From NCBI RefSeq assembly GCF_000740675.1, contig NZ_JPXI01000037.1:310001-374000 (forward strand): a stretch of DNA of 64,000 bases, in the 5' to 3' direction. The notes under the pieces were generated by a model, which worked only from the letters and a program-made list of their open reading frames with translations, was not told where the DNA came from and searched no databases. Origin of the DNA: Massilia sp. BSC265 (GTDB lineage: Bacteria; Pseudomonadota; Gammaproteobacteria; Burkholderiales; Burkholderiaceae_D). Both the position numbers and the translations under genes were made by a program. The first letter of the stretch is position 1, and each line of letters opens with the position of its first letter. Of this stretch, positions 9,984 through 18,585 are shown in pieces.

Positions 9984-11399
9984 TTATTGCTCCTCGCGGA
10001 ACTCGACGTAGGCGCGGTCGCGCACCTGGCGCATCCAGTCTTCCATCGCTTCCTGCATCTTGCGCTCACGCAGGACCTGGCGTGCATTATTACGTTCGCG
10101 CTGCTTGCTCTGGTCTTCCGACTTGCGCTCGGTGACGCGCAGGATGTGGAAGCCGAAAGGCGACTCGATGACGTCCGAGATCTCGCCCGGCTTCAGGGAG
10201 GTCAGGGCCTGGTCGAATTCCGGACCGGCATCGCCCGGCTCCAGCCAGCCCAGGTCGCCGCCCTTGGCCGCACTGGCCGGTTCCTGGCTGTTCTGGCGCG
10301 CCAGGTCTTCGAAGGTCGCGGTCTTGTTGACGATCTTTTCCTTCAGCTCGAGCAGCTTCTTCCTGACCTCGGCCGCGTTCATGGTCGGCGTCGGCTTCAT
10401 GAGGATGTGGCTGACGCGGGTCTGCTGGACCACGGCCTCTTCGGCCGGGGCGGCATCGGCCAGGTTGCGCTTGTCCGCCATCTTGAGGATGTGGAAGCCG
10501 ACGTTGGTCTTGATGATCGGGGTGACCTGGCCGGCGTTCAGCTTGCGCAGCTGGGTCGCGAAGACCTCCGGCAGGCGGTCCGGGTCGCGCCAGCCGATCT
10601 CGCCGCCCTTCAGGGCGTCGGGCGCGTCGGAATAGGTCGCGGCCATCTTGCTGAAATCGGCGCCGGTGCGCAGCTGGCGCGCTACTTCCTCGGCGCGTGC
10701 GCGGCGCGCAGCGATCTGCTCGGGCGAGGCATTCTCGGGCACCGCCACCAGGATCTGCGCCAGGTTCATCTCGACGCGCTCGGCCGCGGCGGCCTTCGAG
10801 GCGGCGAGGTAGGTGTCGATCTCGGCTTCCGAGACCTGGATCTTGGAGTCGACCTCGTGCTCGCGCAACTGCTGCATCATGATCTCGTTGCGGATGTCCT
10901 CGCGGAACTGGCCGAAAGGCAGGCCCTCTTTCTCCATCTGGTTGCGCATTTCCTGCACCGACATCTTCTGGTTCTCGGCGATACGGGCGATGGTGGCGTC
11001 GAGCCTGCGGTCGTCGACGCGCACGCCCATTTCCTTGGCCAGCTGGATCTGCGCACGCTCGACGATCATCGCCTCGACCACCTGGCGCTCCAGGGCGGAC
11101 TGGTCAGGCAGCTGCATGTTGCGCGCCCGGAGGTTCTGCGCGGTCTGGGCCACGCGGTTGCGCACTTCGTTTTTCGTGATCACTTCGTCATTGACGACGA
11201 CGTGGATCGAGTCGATCACCTTGGCGCTGCTTGACGCCGGCGGCAGGAAACCGCTGCCCGGCTTGGCGGCCGCAGCCGGGGCTGCAGCAGGTGCAGCAGC
11301 CTGGGCCAGGACCTGGCCCGCGGTCAGCGCGCACAGCAGGGCTGCGGCGAGCTTAATAGTGTGCAAACGGGTGGTACGCGTCATCTGGAAAGCACTCAT
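9984..11399 (-). CDS. surA: periplasmic chaperone / peptidyl-prolyl isomerase SurA
   Basis: Periplasmic chaperone that escorts unfolded outer-membrane proteins, LptD included, to the BAM complex. The 471-residue protein has a signal peptide (cleavage near VLAQA) and an Ala/Pro-rich linker. A SurA N-domain follows with [17 protein letters not shown]. Two parvulin domains come next, one around residues 205-310 (with [16 protein letters not shown] and GFHILKM) and one around 320-425 (with [16 protein letters not shown] and PFGFHILRV). The C-terminal helix ends REEQ. Starting at MTRTTR (11384) would drop five residues. It lies directly downstream of lptD, its best-known client, but a terminator-like hairpin separates them. 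Confidence 0.96.
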   Translation of the reverse strand: MSAFQMTRTTRLHTIKLAAALLCALTAGQVLAQAAAPAAAPAAAAKPGSGFLPPASSSAKVIDSIHVVVNDEVITKNEVRNRVAQTAQNLRARNMQLPDQSALERQVVEAMIVERAQIQLAKEMGVRVDDRRLDATIARIAENQKMSVQEMRNQMEKEGLPFGQFREDIRNEIMMQQLREHEVDSKIQVSEAEIDTYLAASKAAAAERVEMNLAQILVAVPENASPEQIAARRARAEEVARQLRTGADFSKMAATYSDAPDALKGGEIGWRDPDRLPEVFATQLRKLNAGQVTPIIKTNVGFHILKMADKRNLADAAPAEEAVVQQTRVSHILMKPTPTMNAAEVRKKLLELKEKIVNKTATFEDLARQNSQEPASAAKGGDLGWLEPGDAGPEFDQALTSLKPGEISDVIESPFGFHILRVTERKSEDQSKQRERNNARQVLRERKMQEAMEDWMRQVRDRAYVEFREEQ

Positions 11400-11461
11400 T
11401 CAGGTGAAGAATCATTCAATTGCCGACCGCAGAGTGTACTCCACGGCGGTTAAGGCGTCCT

Positions 11462-11538
11462 TAAAAAGTTCACCTCGAAAACCTACTTCGCGTTGCAGTG
11501 GCGGTTTGCGATGCTTGCCACGGTTTTTCGAGGCGAAC
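11462..11538 (-). terminator. long hairpin with T-tract between lptD and surA
   Basis: On the minus strand, GTTCGCCTCGAAAAACC pairs with GGTTTTCGAGGTGAAC across a loop of about 38 nt, which itself can pair GTGGC with GCCAC. TTTTT follows directly. It starts 4 bases past the lptD stop and ends about 60 bases before surA. It looks like an intrinsic terminator or attenuator of lptD read-through. The long loop makes its efficiency uncertain. Confidence 0.6.
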
Positions 11539-11541
11539 AAT

Positions 11542-13821
11542 TCAGGGGCGCCCCACATTCGAGGTCAGCTGCTGGTAGCCCGGAACGGCCTTGTTGAAGG
11601 CGTCGAGCGGGTTGCCCGAACCGAGGCGCGACAGTCCATTGAGCTCGAGCTGGAAGAAAATCGGCGTCGAGGTGGTCTGGGCTGCGGTCACGAAGCGCTG
11701 CGCGCCGAAGCGGAACACCCAGCAGTCGGCCTTGTACTCGAGGCCGATCAGGCTTTCGAGCAGCTTGCCCTTGCCCGGCTCTAGGCTGCCCACGGTGTAG
11801 GAGCGCAGCGCGTAGCTCACGCGCCCGACGCCATACCAGCGCGACGACAGCGGCCACTGCCCCGACAGGTCGACGTTGCGGAAGCTGCCGCGTTGGTAAC
11901 GGTATTCGGCGTTCAGGACCTTCATCGGGGCTGGGCGCCACTGCGTGCTCAGGTTCGAGCTGTACAGGTTGCTGCCGGTCGCGTCGTATTGTACGCCGCT
12001 GTCGAAGCTCCAGGTCTCGGAAATGCGGCCGGATGCCGCCAGCAGCACGTCCGAGCGGCTCTGGTGCACCGGCTCGCCCGGCAGGCGCACACGCGGCTCG
12101 TCGAAGTAGATGCGCTGGCCGAAGGCGAGGCGCAGGCGCTCGGCGCCATCGGCCTGGATGTAGCGCGACACCACGGCGGCGGTCAGCTGGTTGGCGTCCG
12201 ACACGCGGTCAAGCCCGACGAAGCGGTTCTCGCTGAACAGCTGCGCGTAGTTGAAGCCGGCGCGGCCGGTGTCGAAATTCGGGAACAGGCTCTGGTCCTT
12301 GTACGGCGTGCGCACGTAGAACAGGCGCGGCTCCAGGGTCTGGGTGATGGAGCTGCCGAACAGCGACGCGTCGCGCTCGAACACCAGGCCGCTGTCGAGC
12401 GAGAAGGTGTTCAGGCTGCGCGAGAGCTTGGTCGGACCGGTATAGCCGTTCTCGCGGTCCAGGTCGTACCTGGTGTGGTGGCTGATCACTTTCGGCGTCA
12501 TGAACCAGCCCGGGCGCACGATGGGATAGCTGACCTGGGCCACGGCCACGGCGCGGTTGCCGCGCAACAGGTCCGGGTGCCAGAAGCTCACCGCCTCGGC
12601 GTCCACCGCCCAGTCGAAGCCCCTGACGTCGTAGCGGCCGGCGTGGAAGTTAATCTGGGGCAGGCGATCGTAAGGGCGCGGCACCGTCAGCCTCGGGTCG
12701 TCGATCGCGGCCGGGTCTTGCAGCACCTGGTAGTTCTGGGCGCGCGCACTCAGGTTCCAGTACTGGCCCACCAGATCGGTGCGCACCTCGCGCAGCAGCT
12801 GGCGCTCGGCGCTGGCGGCCACGGTACGCGAGAAGTCGCTCGGGTACTCGTCGTCCGAAGCCGCATGCAGGTTCCAGCCGTAGGACCAGCCCGGGCCCAG
12901 GGCCTGGGTGTGGACCGAATCGATGCGCCAGCGGTCTTCGCCGGTCTCGCGGTCCTTGCGCAGGCCTTCGACGTGGGTCTCGCCGTTATAGGCGCCGAGG
13001 TCGGTGACGCCCAGGTAGCGCCCCGTGGCGCCGAGCTGCAGGCCGCGGTCGAACATCAGGCGCGGGTAGACCGTCAGATCGCGGTTGGGAGCGATGTTGA
13101 AGTAATACGGCACCATGACCTCGGCCTTGCCCTTGGAACCGAAGCCCACGGTGGGCGCCAGCCAGCCGGAGCGGCGCGCGCCCGACAGCGAGAACGACAG
13201 GGCCGGGGTGCCGATGATCGGCACGTCCTTGAAGTAGATGACGGTCTTGCCGGCCAGGCCGACATCGCGACCGCTGTCCAGGCGCAGCGTGCTGGATTTC
13301 AGGTACCAGTCCGGGTCCGGTCCTTCGCAGGTGCTGTAGGTGCCGTCGCGCACCAGCGCCACGTCCTCGCCGAGGAAGTCGATGCGCGAGGCATTGCCCT
13401 GCGCGTTATTCAGTTGCAAACGGTACTCGGGGCGCAGCACATATCCCTTGCCCGTCTCGAGGTTCAGCTGCAGTTCGTCGCCCTTGTAACGGTCGCCGAA
13501 GCGCCACATATTGACGTTGCCGCTAGCGGTGACCTGGTCTTCGACGCGCAGGTAGCAGGCGGTGTCGGCGGTCAGGCGGGTCTGGCCGCGTGTCAGTTCG
13601 ACATTGCGTTCGAGGTTGATCTGGCGGTCGGGACGACCGCTGATGTCCTCGGCGCGGATCGTGATCGGCAGGTCCTGCTCATCGCGCGATGCGCTCGACT
13701 GTGGCGTGGGTGCTACGTCCTGTGCATGTAGCGGCAGCGAGACGCCGGCGGCCGCGCTGGCCAGTACATACAATGCGAGCGCTTGTCGCGGGGGAAATGG
13801 GTGGGCCGAAAACCAGCTCAT
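11542..13821 (-). CDS. lptD: LPS-assembly protein LptD
   Basis: Outer-membrane beta-barrel that, with LptE, inserts lipopolysaccharide into the outer leaflet. The 759-residue product has a signal peptide ending near LPLHAQ. An OstA/LptD jellyroll (about residues 55-190, ITIRAEDISGRPDRQ and RTQ-type repeats) precedes the large barrel. The terminal strands hold ADCWVFRFGAQRFVT. I count three Cys in the mature protein (ACYLR, STCEGPD, ADCWVF). The Escherichia coli protein has a CC pair at the C-terminal position, so the disulfide pattern must be simpler here. It is divergent from amgK and precedes surA-pdxA-rsmA. Confidence 0.95.
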   Translation of the reverse strand: MSWFSAHPFPPRQALALYVLASAAAGVSLPLHAQDVAPTPQSSASRDEQDLPITIRAEDISGRPDRQINLERNVELTRGQTRLTADTACYLRVEDQVTASGNVNMWRFGDRYKGDELQLNLETGKGYVLRPEYRLQLNNAQGNASRIDFLGEDVALVRDGTYSTCEGPDPDWYLKSSTLRLDSGRDVGLAGKTVIYFKDVPIIGTPALSFSLSGARRSGWLAPTVGFGSKGKAEVMVPYYFNIAPNRDLTVYPRLMFDRGLQLGATGRYLGVTDLGAYNGETHVEGLRKDRETGEDRWRIDSVHTQALGPGWSYGWNLHAASDDEYPSDFSRTVAASAERQLLREVRTDLVGQYWNLSARAQNYQVLQDPAAIDDPRLTVPRPYDRLPQINFHAGRYDVRGFDWAVDAEAVSFWHPDLLRGNRAVAVAQVSYPIVRPGWFMTPKVISHHTRYDLDRENGYTGPTKLSRSLNTFSLDSGLVFERDASLFGSSITQTLEPRLFYVRTPYKDQSLFPNFDTGRAGFNYAQLFSENRFVGLDRVSDANQLTAAVVSRYIQADGAERLRLAFGQRIYFDEPRVRLPGEPVHQSRSDVLLAASGRISETWSFDSGVQYDATGSNLYSSNLSTQWRPAPMKVLNAEYRYQRGSFRNVDLSGQWPLSSRWYGVGRVSYALRSYTVGSLEPGKGKLLESLIGLEYKADCWVFRFGAQRFVTAAQTTSTPIFFQLELNGLSRLGSGNPLDAFNKAVPGYQQLTSNVGRP

Positions 13822-13917
13822 GGAGAATCTGCGTGCGCCATAAAGGGCGGTATTTTTGGAATGAATCCCTTATTATATGGGAATAACTTTGATCAACCCG
13901 ATTCACCAGGCCGCTTC

Positions 13918-14976
13918 ATGTCTTCTTTGTATCAAAATTCTTCCACTTCCGCTGACAAGGACGCGCGCCTGCAGCAGCTGAACGAATGGCTGGCCTCGAC
14001 CGGCCTGGTGGAAGTGGAAACCGGCCGTCCGGCATCCGCGGATGCCAGCTTCCGTCGTTACTTCCGCTACGACGTCGTCCCCGCCATGCGCGAGAAGCTG
14101 GGCGCGACCCTGGTGGCGATGGACGCCCCGCCCGAGCGCGAGAACGTGCCGGCCTTTATCCACGTGCAAGGCCTGCTGATGGACGCCGGCGTCACGGTGC
14201 CGGCCATCGTCGCCCGCAAGGTGGAAAGCGGCTACCTGCTGCTGTCCGACCTCGGCGTGACCACCTATTTGCAGCGCCTGGATTCGGACAATGCCGCCTT
14301 CATGTATTCGGACGCGGTCGACGCCATCCTCAAGTTCCAGCTCGCCAGCCAGCCCGGCAAGCTGCCGGAATTCGACCGCGCTTTCGTGCTCCGCGAGATG
14401 AACCTGTTCCCGGAGTGGTTCATCGAACGTCATCTCGGTGTGAAACTGGATGCGAAGCAGCAGGCGCAGCTGGACAAGGTGTTCGAGGCGATCACCGCCA
14501 ACGTGCTGGCGCAGCAGCAGGTCTACATGCACCGCGATTTCCATTCGCGCAACCTGATGTGGCTCGAACAGGGCAACCCGGGCGTGCTCGACTTCCAGGA
14601 CGCCGTCTACGGCCCGATCACCTACGACCTGGCCTCGCTGCTGCGCGACGCCTACGTCCAGTGGGACGAAGAGATCGTGCTGGACTGGGTGGTGCGCTAC
14701 TGGCAGAGCGCGAAACAGGTCGGCCTGCCGGTCAACCCGGACATCGACGCCTTCTACCGCGACTTCGAATTCATGGCCCTGCAGCGCCACCTGAAGATCC
14801 TCGGCATCTTCTGCCGCCTGAACTACCGCGACAGCAAGCCGAACTACATGGGCGACCTGCCGACCGTCATGGATTACGTGCGCCGCACCGCCAACCGCTA
14901 CACCGAACTGAAGCCGCTGCTGCGCCTGCTCGACTCGCTCGAGGACAAGGCGCCGCAGGTCGGCTACACCTTCTGA
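13918..14976 (+). CDS. amgK: N-acetylmuramate/N-acetylglucosamine kinase AmgK
   Basis: Phosphorylates the anomeric position of N-acetylmuramate for peptidoglycan recycling, bypassing de novo UDP-MurNAc synthesis. From ATG 13918 the product is 352 residues of the aminoglycoside-phosphotransferase fold. ADASFRRYFR is the glycine-poor nucleotide loop near residues 40-50. The catalytic loop is YMHRDFHSRNLMW near residue 203, and the metal-binding GVLDFQDAVYGP follows. An in-frame upstream ATG at 13861 would extend it by 19 residues. The next gene encodes the matching uridylyltransferase, and lptD-surA lie divergently, the arrangement known from Pseudomonas, so the specific function is well supported. 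Confidence 0.9.
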   Translation: MSSLYQNSSTSADKDARLQQLNEWLASTGLVEVETGRPASADASFRRYFRYDVVPAMREKLGATLVAMDAPPERENVPAFIHVQGLLMDAGVTVPAIVARKVESGYLLLSDLGVTTYLQRLDSDNAAFMYSDAVDAILKFQLASQPGKLPEFDRAFVLREMNLFPEWFIERHLGVKLDAKQQAQLDKVFEAITANVLAQQQVYMHRDFHSRNLMWLEQGNPGVLDFQDAVYGPITYDLASLLRDAYVQWDEEIVLDWVVRYWQSAKQVGLPVNPDIDAFYRDFEFMALQRHLKILGIFCRLNYRDSKPNYMGDLPTVMDYVRRTANRYTELKPLLRLLDSLEDKAPQVGYTF

Positions 14977-14992
14977 GGACGAGTCCCCTCTC

Positions 14993-15715
14993 ATGAAAGC
15001 CATGATTTTCGCCGCCGGCCGCGGCGAGCGCATGCGTCCGCTCACGGACGCCTGCCCCAAGCCGCTGCTCAAGGTGCGCGGACGGCCGATGATCACCTAC
15101 CACGTGCTGAATCTGGTGCGCGCCGGGATCACCGACATCGTCATCAACCACTCCCACCTCGGCCACATGATCGAGGAAGAGCTGGGCGACGGCAGCAAGT
15201 ACGGCGCGCGCATCGTGTACTCGCACGAGCCGACTCCGCTCGAGACCGCGGGCGGCATCGCCAATGCCCTGCACCTGCTGGGCGACGAACCTTTCCTGGC
15301 GGTGTCGGGCGACATCTACGCGCCCTACTTCGACTATTCCCAGGTGTTCGACGTCCTGAAGGACAAGGACATGCTGGGCATTCCCTACCCGCCCGACAAG
15401 CGCGACATCGCCTGGCTGTGGCTGACGCCGAACCCCTGGCACAACCCGGAAGGCGACTTCGCCCTCGACATGTACACCCTGCGCAACGACGGCCCGGCCA
15501 AGTGGAACTTCGCCGGCATCGGTGTCTACCGCCCCGAGATGTTCGAGGGGATCAAGGCGGGCGAGTTCGTCAAGTTCGGGCCCCTGATGCGCAAGTTCAT
15601 CGAGCAGGGCCGCGTGGGCGGCGAGCTGTACGAAGGCCAGTGGGTCAACGTCGGCACCGCGCGCCAGCTGGACGAACTCAACGCGCCGCTGGGTGCGGCC
15701 AAAACGGGTTCATGA
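14993..15715 (+). CDS. murU: N-acetylmuramate alpha-1-phosphate uridylyltransferase MurU
   Basis: Transfers UMP from UTP to MurNAc-1-phosphate, completing the recycling bypass begun by AmgK. The 240-residue nucleotidyltransferase starts with the signature MKAMIFAAGRGERMRPLTD and continues with CPKPLLKVRGRPMI. It has PLETAGGIANAL and the metal-binding AVSGDIYAPY (residues 100-110), and ends with the conserved WVNVGTARQL. Length matches MurU rather than the larger RmlA or GalU enzymes. It follows amgK by 16 bases and overlaps pepP by four (ATGA), so the genes are likely one operon. Confidence 0.92.
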   Translation: MKAMIFAAGRGERMRPLTDACPKPLLKVRGRPMITYHVLNLVRAGITDIVINHSHLGHMIEEELGDGSKYGARIVYSHEPTPLETAGGIANALHLLGDEPFLAVSGDIYAPYFDYSQVFDVLKDKDMLGIPYPPDKRDIAWLWLTPNPWHNPEGDFALDMYTLRNDGPAKWNFAGIGVYRPEMFEGIKAGEFVKFGPLMRKFIEQGRVGGELYEGQWVNVGTARQLDELNAPLGAAKTGS

Positions 15716-17073
15716 CTGCGTCTGGGGTCATGACCGCGCCGGTCGCGTCCTGCATCGAACGCCGTGCGCGCCTGGCGGCGCGCATGCAGCCGGGATCGGT
15801 GGCGGTACTGGCCACCGCGCCGGAAGTGCTGCGCAACGGCGACAGCGACTACCCCTACCGGCACGACAGTTACTTCTATTACTTGACCGGTTTTACCGAG
15901 CCGGAAGCCGTGCTGGTGCTCGCCGCCCCTTCGGGTGACGTGCCAGCGCGTTCGATCCTGTTCTGCCGCGAGAAGAACCTCGAACGCGAAATCTGGGACG
16001 GCTACCGCTACGGCCCGGAAGCGGCGCGCATCGCCTTCGGTTTCGACGAGGCCTATCCGATCGGCGAGCTCGATGCGCAGATGGCGAAGCTCCTCGCCAA
16101 TGCGCCGGCGCTGTACTATGCGCTCGGCCACAGCGCCGCGCTCGACGCGCAGGTGAGCGCCTGGCTCAAGGCGGTGCGCGCGCAGGGCCGCAGCGGCATC
16201 ACGGCGCCCGCATCCACCCACCACCTGCTCGGCATGCTCGACGAGATGCGCCTGCTGAAGGATGCGGGCGAGCAGGCGCTGATGGGGCGCGCCGCCGCCA
16301 TCGCCGCGGCCGCCCATGCCCGCGCGATGCGTTTCACGCGCCCCGGCGTGTTCGAATACGAGATCGAGGCCGAGCTGCTGCACGAATTCCGCCGCAACGG
16401 CGCCCAGTTCCCGGCCTATACCCCGATCGTCGCCTCAGGCAGCAACGCCTGCATCCTGCACTACAACCAGAACGACCGCCGGTGCCGCGAGGGCGATCTG
16501 GTGCTGGTCGATGCCGGTTGCGAGCTGGACGGCTATGCCTCGGACATCACGCGCACCTGGCCGGTCAATGGCCGTTTCAGCGCACCGCAGAAACGGCTGT
16601 ACGAGCTGGTGCTTCGGGCCCAGGAAGCCGCCTTCGCCGCGATCGTGCCCGGACGGGCTTACAGCGGCATGCACGAGGCGGCGGTGCGGGTGCTGGCCGA
16701 GGGCATGCTTGATGTCGGCCTGCTCGACCGTTCCAAATACGGATCGGCGGAAGATGCGATTGCCGACAAGGCGCACCTGCAGTTCTACATGCACGGCACC
16801 GGCCACTGGCTCGGGATGGACGTGCACGACGTCGGGCCTTACCGCGACCTGGGCGTGGCCGAGAAACCCTCGCGTCCCCTGCTGCCGGGGATGGCGCTGA
16901 CGGTGGAGCCGGGCATCTATGTGCGCCCCGCGGAGGGGGGGCCGGCGGAGTTCTGGCACATCGGCATCCGGGTCGAGGACGACGTGATCGTCACGGAGGA
17001 CGGCTGCCGCGTGCTGTCCGGGGATGCGCCGAAAGGCGTGAACGAGATTGAAGAATTGATGAAGGAGCGTTGA
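15712..17073 (+). CDS. pepP: Xaa-Pro aminopeptidase
   Basis: M24-family metallopeptidase that removes N-terminal residues preceding proline. From ATG 15712 the product is 453 residues, with the N-terminal AMP_N domain (SDYPYRHDSYFYYLTGF) and a C-terminal pita-bread fold. Metal ligands are visible: two Asp in VDAGCELDGYASDITRTW, His in HGTGHWLGMDVHDVG, Glu in TVEPGIYV and Glu in GIRVEDDVIV. A second ATG at 15730 would give 447 residues. It is coupled to murU by ATGA and to ubiH by TGATG. The pepP-ubiH pairing is also seen in Escherichia coli. Confidence 0.95.
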   Translation: MTASGVMTAPVASCIERRARLAARMQPGSVAVLATAPEVLRNGDSDYPYRHDSYFYYLTGFTEPEAVLVLAAPSGDVPARSILFCREKNLEREIWDGYRYGPEAARIAFGFDEAYPIGELDAQMAKLLANAPALYYALGHSAALDAQVSAWLKAVRAQGRSGITAPASTHHLLGMLDEMRLLKDAGEQALMGRAAAIAAAAHARAMRFTRPGVFEYEIEAELLHEFRRNGAQFPAYTPIVASGSNACILHYNQNDRRCREGDLVLVDAGCELDGYASDITRTWPVNGRFSAPQKRLYELVLRAQEAAFAAIVPGRAYSGMHEAAVRVLAEGMLDVGLLDRSKYGSAEDAIADKAHLQFYMHGTGHWLGMDVHDVGPYRDLGVAEKPSRPLLPGMALTVEPGIYVRPAEGGPAEFWHIGIRVEDDVIVTEDGCRVLSGDAPKGVNEIEELMKER

Positions 17074-18221
17074 TGGCGGAAGAACGCCTGGATGTCGATG
17101 TGGCGATCTGCGGCGCCGGCCCTGTCGGGCTGGCGCTGGCGGCCTTTCTGGTCCGGCGTGGCGTCGAAGGCAAACGCATCGCCCTCATCGACGGCAAGTC
17201 GCTCGGTCAGGCCATCACCGACCCGCGCTCGATCGCACTGTCCTGGGGCAGCGTGCAGCTGCTCGACGAAGTGCGCGCCTGGCCGCTGCCGGCCACGCCG
17301 ATCCACGAAATCCACGTCTCGCGCCGCGGCCAGCTGGGCCGCAGCTTGATGGACCGCGCCGAGCACGGGCTGCCAGCGCTGGGTTATGTGGCGCGCTACG
17401 GCGACGTGGTGGATGCGCTGGCGCGTGCTTGCGACAAGGCCGGCGTGGCTACCTTGCGTCCGGTCCGTGTCGCCTCCTTCGACGAAGATGCCGACAGTGT
17501 GGCATTGCGGCTGGACGATGGCCGTACCGTGCTCGCCCGGGTGGCGGTGCAGGCCGAGGGCGGCGTATTCGGCCAGCAGGACAGCCGAGCGCAGCAGCGC
17601 GACTACGGGCAGACCGCCCTGATCGCGCGCGTGAGCGTGGGCGAGCCGGTTGCGCGCCGCGCTTTCGAGCGCTTTACCGACGAAGGCCCGCTGGCGCTGC
17701 TGCCCCAGGATGGCGACGATGGCCACCAGTACGCGCTGGTATGGTGCATGCGCCCGGAACGCGCAATGGACGTCCAGCTGCTCGACGATGCCGGTTTTCT
17801 TGCCCAACTGGGCGAGGCCTTCGGCACCCGCCTCGGCAAATTCACGGCGGCCTCGCCGCGCGTCGCCTTCCCGCTCGGCCTGAACGCCGAAGCGCGCGCC
17901 ACCGCACGGACGGTCGCGATCGGCAATGCCGCGCAAACGCTGCACCCGGTCGCCGGCCAGGGCCTGAACCTCGGCCTGCGCGATGCCGCCGTGCTCGCGC
18001 GCCAGCTGGGTAGGGGCGCCACGCCGGCAGCCGTCGAGGGCTTCATGCGCGAACGTGCGCAGGACCGCCGCCTGACGATCTCCCTGACCGACACAATGGC
18101 CCGCGCCTTCACCCTCGGCGGCCCGCTGCAGCCGCTGCTGGGCCTGTCGCTGGCCGCGCTCGATATGGTCAAGCCCGCGCGCCTGCTGCTGGCCGACCTC
18201 ATGATGTTCGGCCGCCGCTGA
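17073..18221 (+). CDS. ubiH: UbiH/UbiF-family FAD-dependent ubiquinone hydroxylase
   Basis: Flavin monooxygenase of the ubiquinone biosynthesis group that hydroxylates the aromatic ring of the quinone precursor. The 382-residue product has the N-terminal FAD motif DVAICGAGPVGLALAAFLVR. It has a shortened middle motif, with DPRSIALSWGSVQLL. The second FAD motif is AIGNAAQTLHPVAGQGLNLG, near residues 283-302. The start ATG at 17073 overlaps the pepP stop (TGATG). The family has several members (UbiH, UbiF, UbiI, UbiL, UbiM) that differ in the carbon attacked. The pepP context favours UbiH, but regiospecificity cannot be read from sequence alone. Confidence 0.85.
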   Translation: MAEERLDVDVAICGAGPVGLALAAFLVRRGVEGKRIALIDGKSLGQAITDPRSIALSWGSVQLLDEVRAWPLPATPIHEIHVSRRGQLGRSLMDRAEHGLPALGYVARYGDVVDALARACDKAGVATLRPVRVASFDEDADSVALRLDDGRTVLARVAVQAEGGVFGQQDSRAQQRDYGQTALIARVSVGEPVARRAFERFTDEGPLALLPQDGDDGHQYALVWCMRPERAMDVQLLDDAGFLAQLGEAFGTRLGKFTAASPRVAFPLGLNAEARATARTVAIGNAAQTLHPVAGQGLNLGLRDAAVLARQLGRGATPAAVEGFMRERAQDRRLTISLTDTMARAFTLGGPLQPLLGLSLAALDMVKPARLLLADLMMFGRR

Positions 18222-18435
18222 CCAGGAGCTCGACCGTGTTGCGCCTGGGAGTGGCGTCTTCATGGAACAGGTCGGCCAGGTATTCGGCCAGCCCATCCTC
18301 GGTGATATCGGCGGGGATGACAAAGCCGGCCGGCCGGCGCGTCCCGTCGCTCCCGGGATAAAACGCCTGCCACGCACCCGGCTTGCCGCTGATGGCAACC
18401 AGTCTGCCGAAGACCTTGAAACGGAGCGTGTTCAT
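18199..18435 (-). CDS. small conserved hypothetical protein, 78 residues
   Basis: A 78-residue basic protein starting MNTLRFKVFGRLVAI and containing GAWQAFYPGSDGTRRPAGF, VIPADITEDGLAEYLADLFH and a C-terminal NTVELLV. The pattern (short beta strands, then an amphipathic helix) suggests a compact alpha/beta domain. I believe similar small proteins occur in other betaproteobacteria but cannot name a function. It is convergent with ubiH, and the two reading frames overlap by 23 bases at their 3' ends. A 120-bp hairpin element starts 12 bases upstream of its start codon, so its promoter must lie in or beyond that element. Confidence 0.6.
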   Translation of the reverse strand: MNTLRFKVFGRLVAISGKPGAWQAFYPGSDGTRRPAGFVIPADITEDGLAEYLADLFHEDATPRRNTVELLVSGGRTS

Positions 18436-18446
18436 ATGCTGAGGGA

Positions 18447-18566
18447 ATTAGGGTCAGAGTCGAATGATCCGCCAAGCGTTCCTGATCAGTTGAGGAGGCG
18501 CCATGTTCGATGAAGGCGCGACTGATCGTGGGATCACTTGGAAAATCATTCGCCTCTGACCCTAAT
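18447..18566. repeat. 120-bp element with 22-bp terminal inverted repeats (MITE/REP-like)
   Basis: The left end at 18447-18468 begins ATTAGGGTCAGAG. The right end at 18545-18566 is its reverse complement with one mismatch. Inside, CCAAGCGTTCCTGATCAGT (from about 18472) pairs imperfectly with ACTGATCGTGGGATCACTTGG, so nearly the whole element can fold as one hairpin. No open reading frame of its own. AGGGTCAGA-type termini recall REP/RAYT-mobilised palindromes. It lies between pntB and the small unknown gene. Confidence 0.75.
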
Positions 18567-18585
18567 GGGGTGTGCAAGAAGTGGA

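Noticed and set aside
11893..13731. A 612-codon plus-strand frame opposite lptD
   Set aside because: Same shadow composition. The LptD motifs and signal peptide are on the other strand.
15418..15711. N-terminal extension of the pepP frame into murU
   Set aside because: The extension has Arg/Pro-rich shadow composition, and the ATGA overlap with murU gives a natural start at 15712.
18447..18566. Considered as an intrinsic terminator or CRISPR fragment
   Set aside because: The hairpin is far too long and lacks a T-tract, and there is only one repeat pair. A mobile or REP-like element fits better.
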